The notes beneath the pieces are model-generated. The model worked only from the letters and a program-made list of their open reading frames with translations, did no database searches and was not told where the DNA came from. This document shows positions 63,144 through 64,000 of a stretch of DNA of 64,000 nucleotides, one piece after another; the first letter of the stretch is position 1, and every line of letters starts with the position of its first letter. The DNA comes from Sporolactobacillus mangiferae. GTDB taxonomy: Bacteria; Bacillota; Bacilli; Bacillales; Sporolactobacillaceae. A program made the translations under genes and the position numbers. The stretch lies in the NCBI RefSeq assembly GCF_023336505.1, contig NZ_JAMAST010000008.1:1-64000 (forward strand), given 5' to 3'.

Positions 63144-63218
63144 GGTCGGTAAATTTCGGACAATGACCGGTAAATCATTCGTGACCTTGACGAACGGTAA
63201 ATTCCGGGTAATGACTGG
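63144..63218. repeat. degenerate CGGTAAATT...ATGACYGG repeats
   Basis: GGTCGGTAAATTTCGG, ACCGGTAAATCATTCG and AACGGTAAATTCCGG occur at 63144, 63167 and 63193, with ATGACCGG and ATGACTGG after the first and third. Origin unknown; lies before the FMN riboswitch. Confidence 0.5.
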
Positions 63219-63291
63219 AAGAAGCCTGTGTGAGCATGATTGTTCATTCGATCAATGGACTGTGCTATAATAAAACCAATTTCATAGAGAA

Positions 63292-64000
<709 letters not shown>

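Overview
The window looks like the chromosome of a low-to-mid GC, Gram-positive member of the Bacilli, probably a lactic-acid-forming spore-former relative such as Sporolactobacillus. This is inferred from strong GGAGG-type ribosome binding sites, PadR, CstR, CadC and ArsR regulators of Firmicutes type, S-box (SAM) and RFN (FMN) riboswitches, a Fur-regulated-basic-protein-like peptide, a cre-like site and L- and D-2-hydroxyacid dehydrogenases. No rRNA, tRNA, CRISPR array or complete insertion sequence was seen. Most of the window is accessory sequence: small stress, detoxification and modification genes, many regulators with their own promoters, and an unusually high number of decayed genes.

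1-13.2 kb is scarred by mobile DNA. A serine recombinase lacking its catalytic N-terminus (3.6-4.9 kb) and a decayed copy of its 3' end (0.6-0.75 kb) flank a LysR/LysE exporter pair and a QueG-like iron-sulfur protein. Then come an AT-rich phosphoesterase, two DUF2200 paralogues each near a SEC-C gene or SEC-C remnant, a dihydrouridine synthase, a fragment of an ABC permease, a MobV relaxase fragment, a Phd-type antitoxin with a frameshifted toxin, and a D-2-hydroxyacid dehydrogenase whose 3' end is duplicated 1.2 kb away. 13.3-21.4 kb holds a TetR/DUF4097 pair, a PadR-DUF1048-DUF1048-ABC exporter operon, a RelB/DinJ antitoxin followed by an unknown frameshifted partner, and a CstR persulfide-responsive operon with two rhodaneses whose last gene, probably a CoA-disulfide reductase, survives only as a stub.

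21.8-38.9 kb holds transport and sugar genes: CPBP protease, MerR/aldo-keto reductase divergent pair, frameshifted MFS gene, MATE exporter, a GH42 beta-galactosidase split by an in-frame stop, an S-box riboswitch driving one 54-residue peptide, an arsR-arsC-arsM operon without an efflux pump, a 1160-residue secreted GH43-like protein with a cre-like site, another MFS gene and a DUF4143 ATPase. 39-53.6 kb is a run of small single-gene units (GNAT, VOC, NUDIX, HIT, HD, ASCH, ClbS/DfsB, PhzF), several truncated. Four of them have a non-ATG codon (ACG, ACG, ATA, ATT) where the start codon should be.

53.7-57.8 kb has a type VII secretion-associated fragment (DUF4176 plus membrane proteins), a PadR/permease-prefix/repeat-membrane-protein operon built from a six-times repeated W..YP.FA..WWP unit, and an AraC-GyrI regulator with a nearby internally deleted paralogue. 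58-64 kb has an L-2-hydroxyacid dehydrogenase, a cadC gene with only the tail of cadA, mntH-usp, and an FMN riboswitch in front of ribD, which runs off the window. A short repeat (TACTATAAGAAAGT...AATAGTA, with a separate hairpin module) marks several truncation points and may be a small non-autonomous mobile element.
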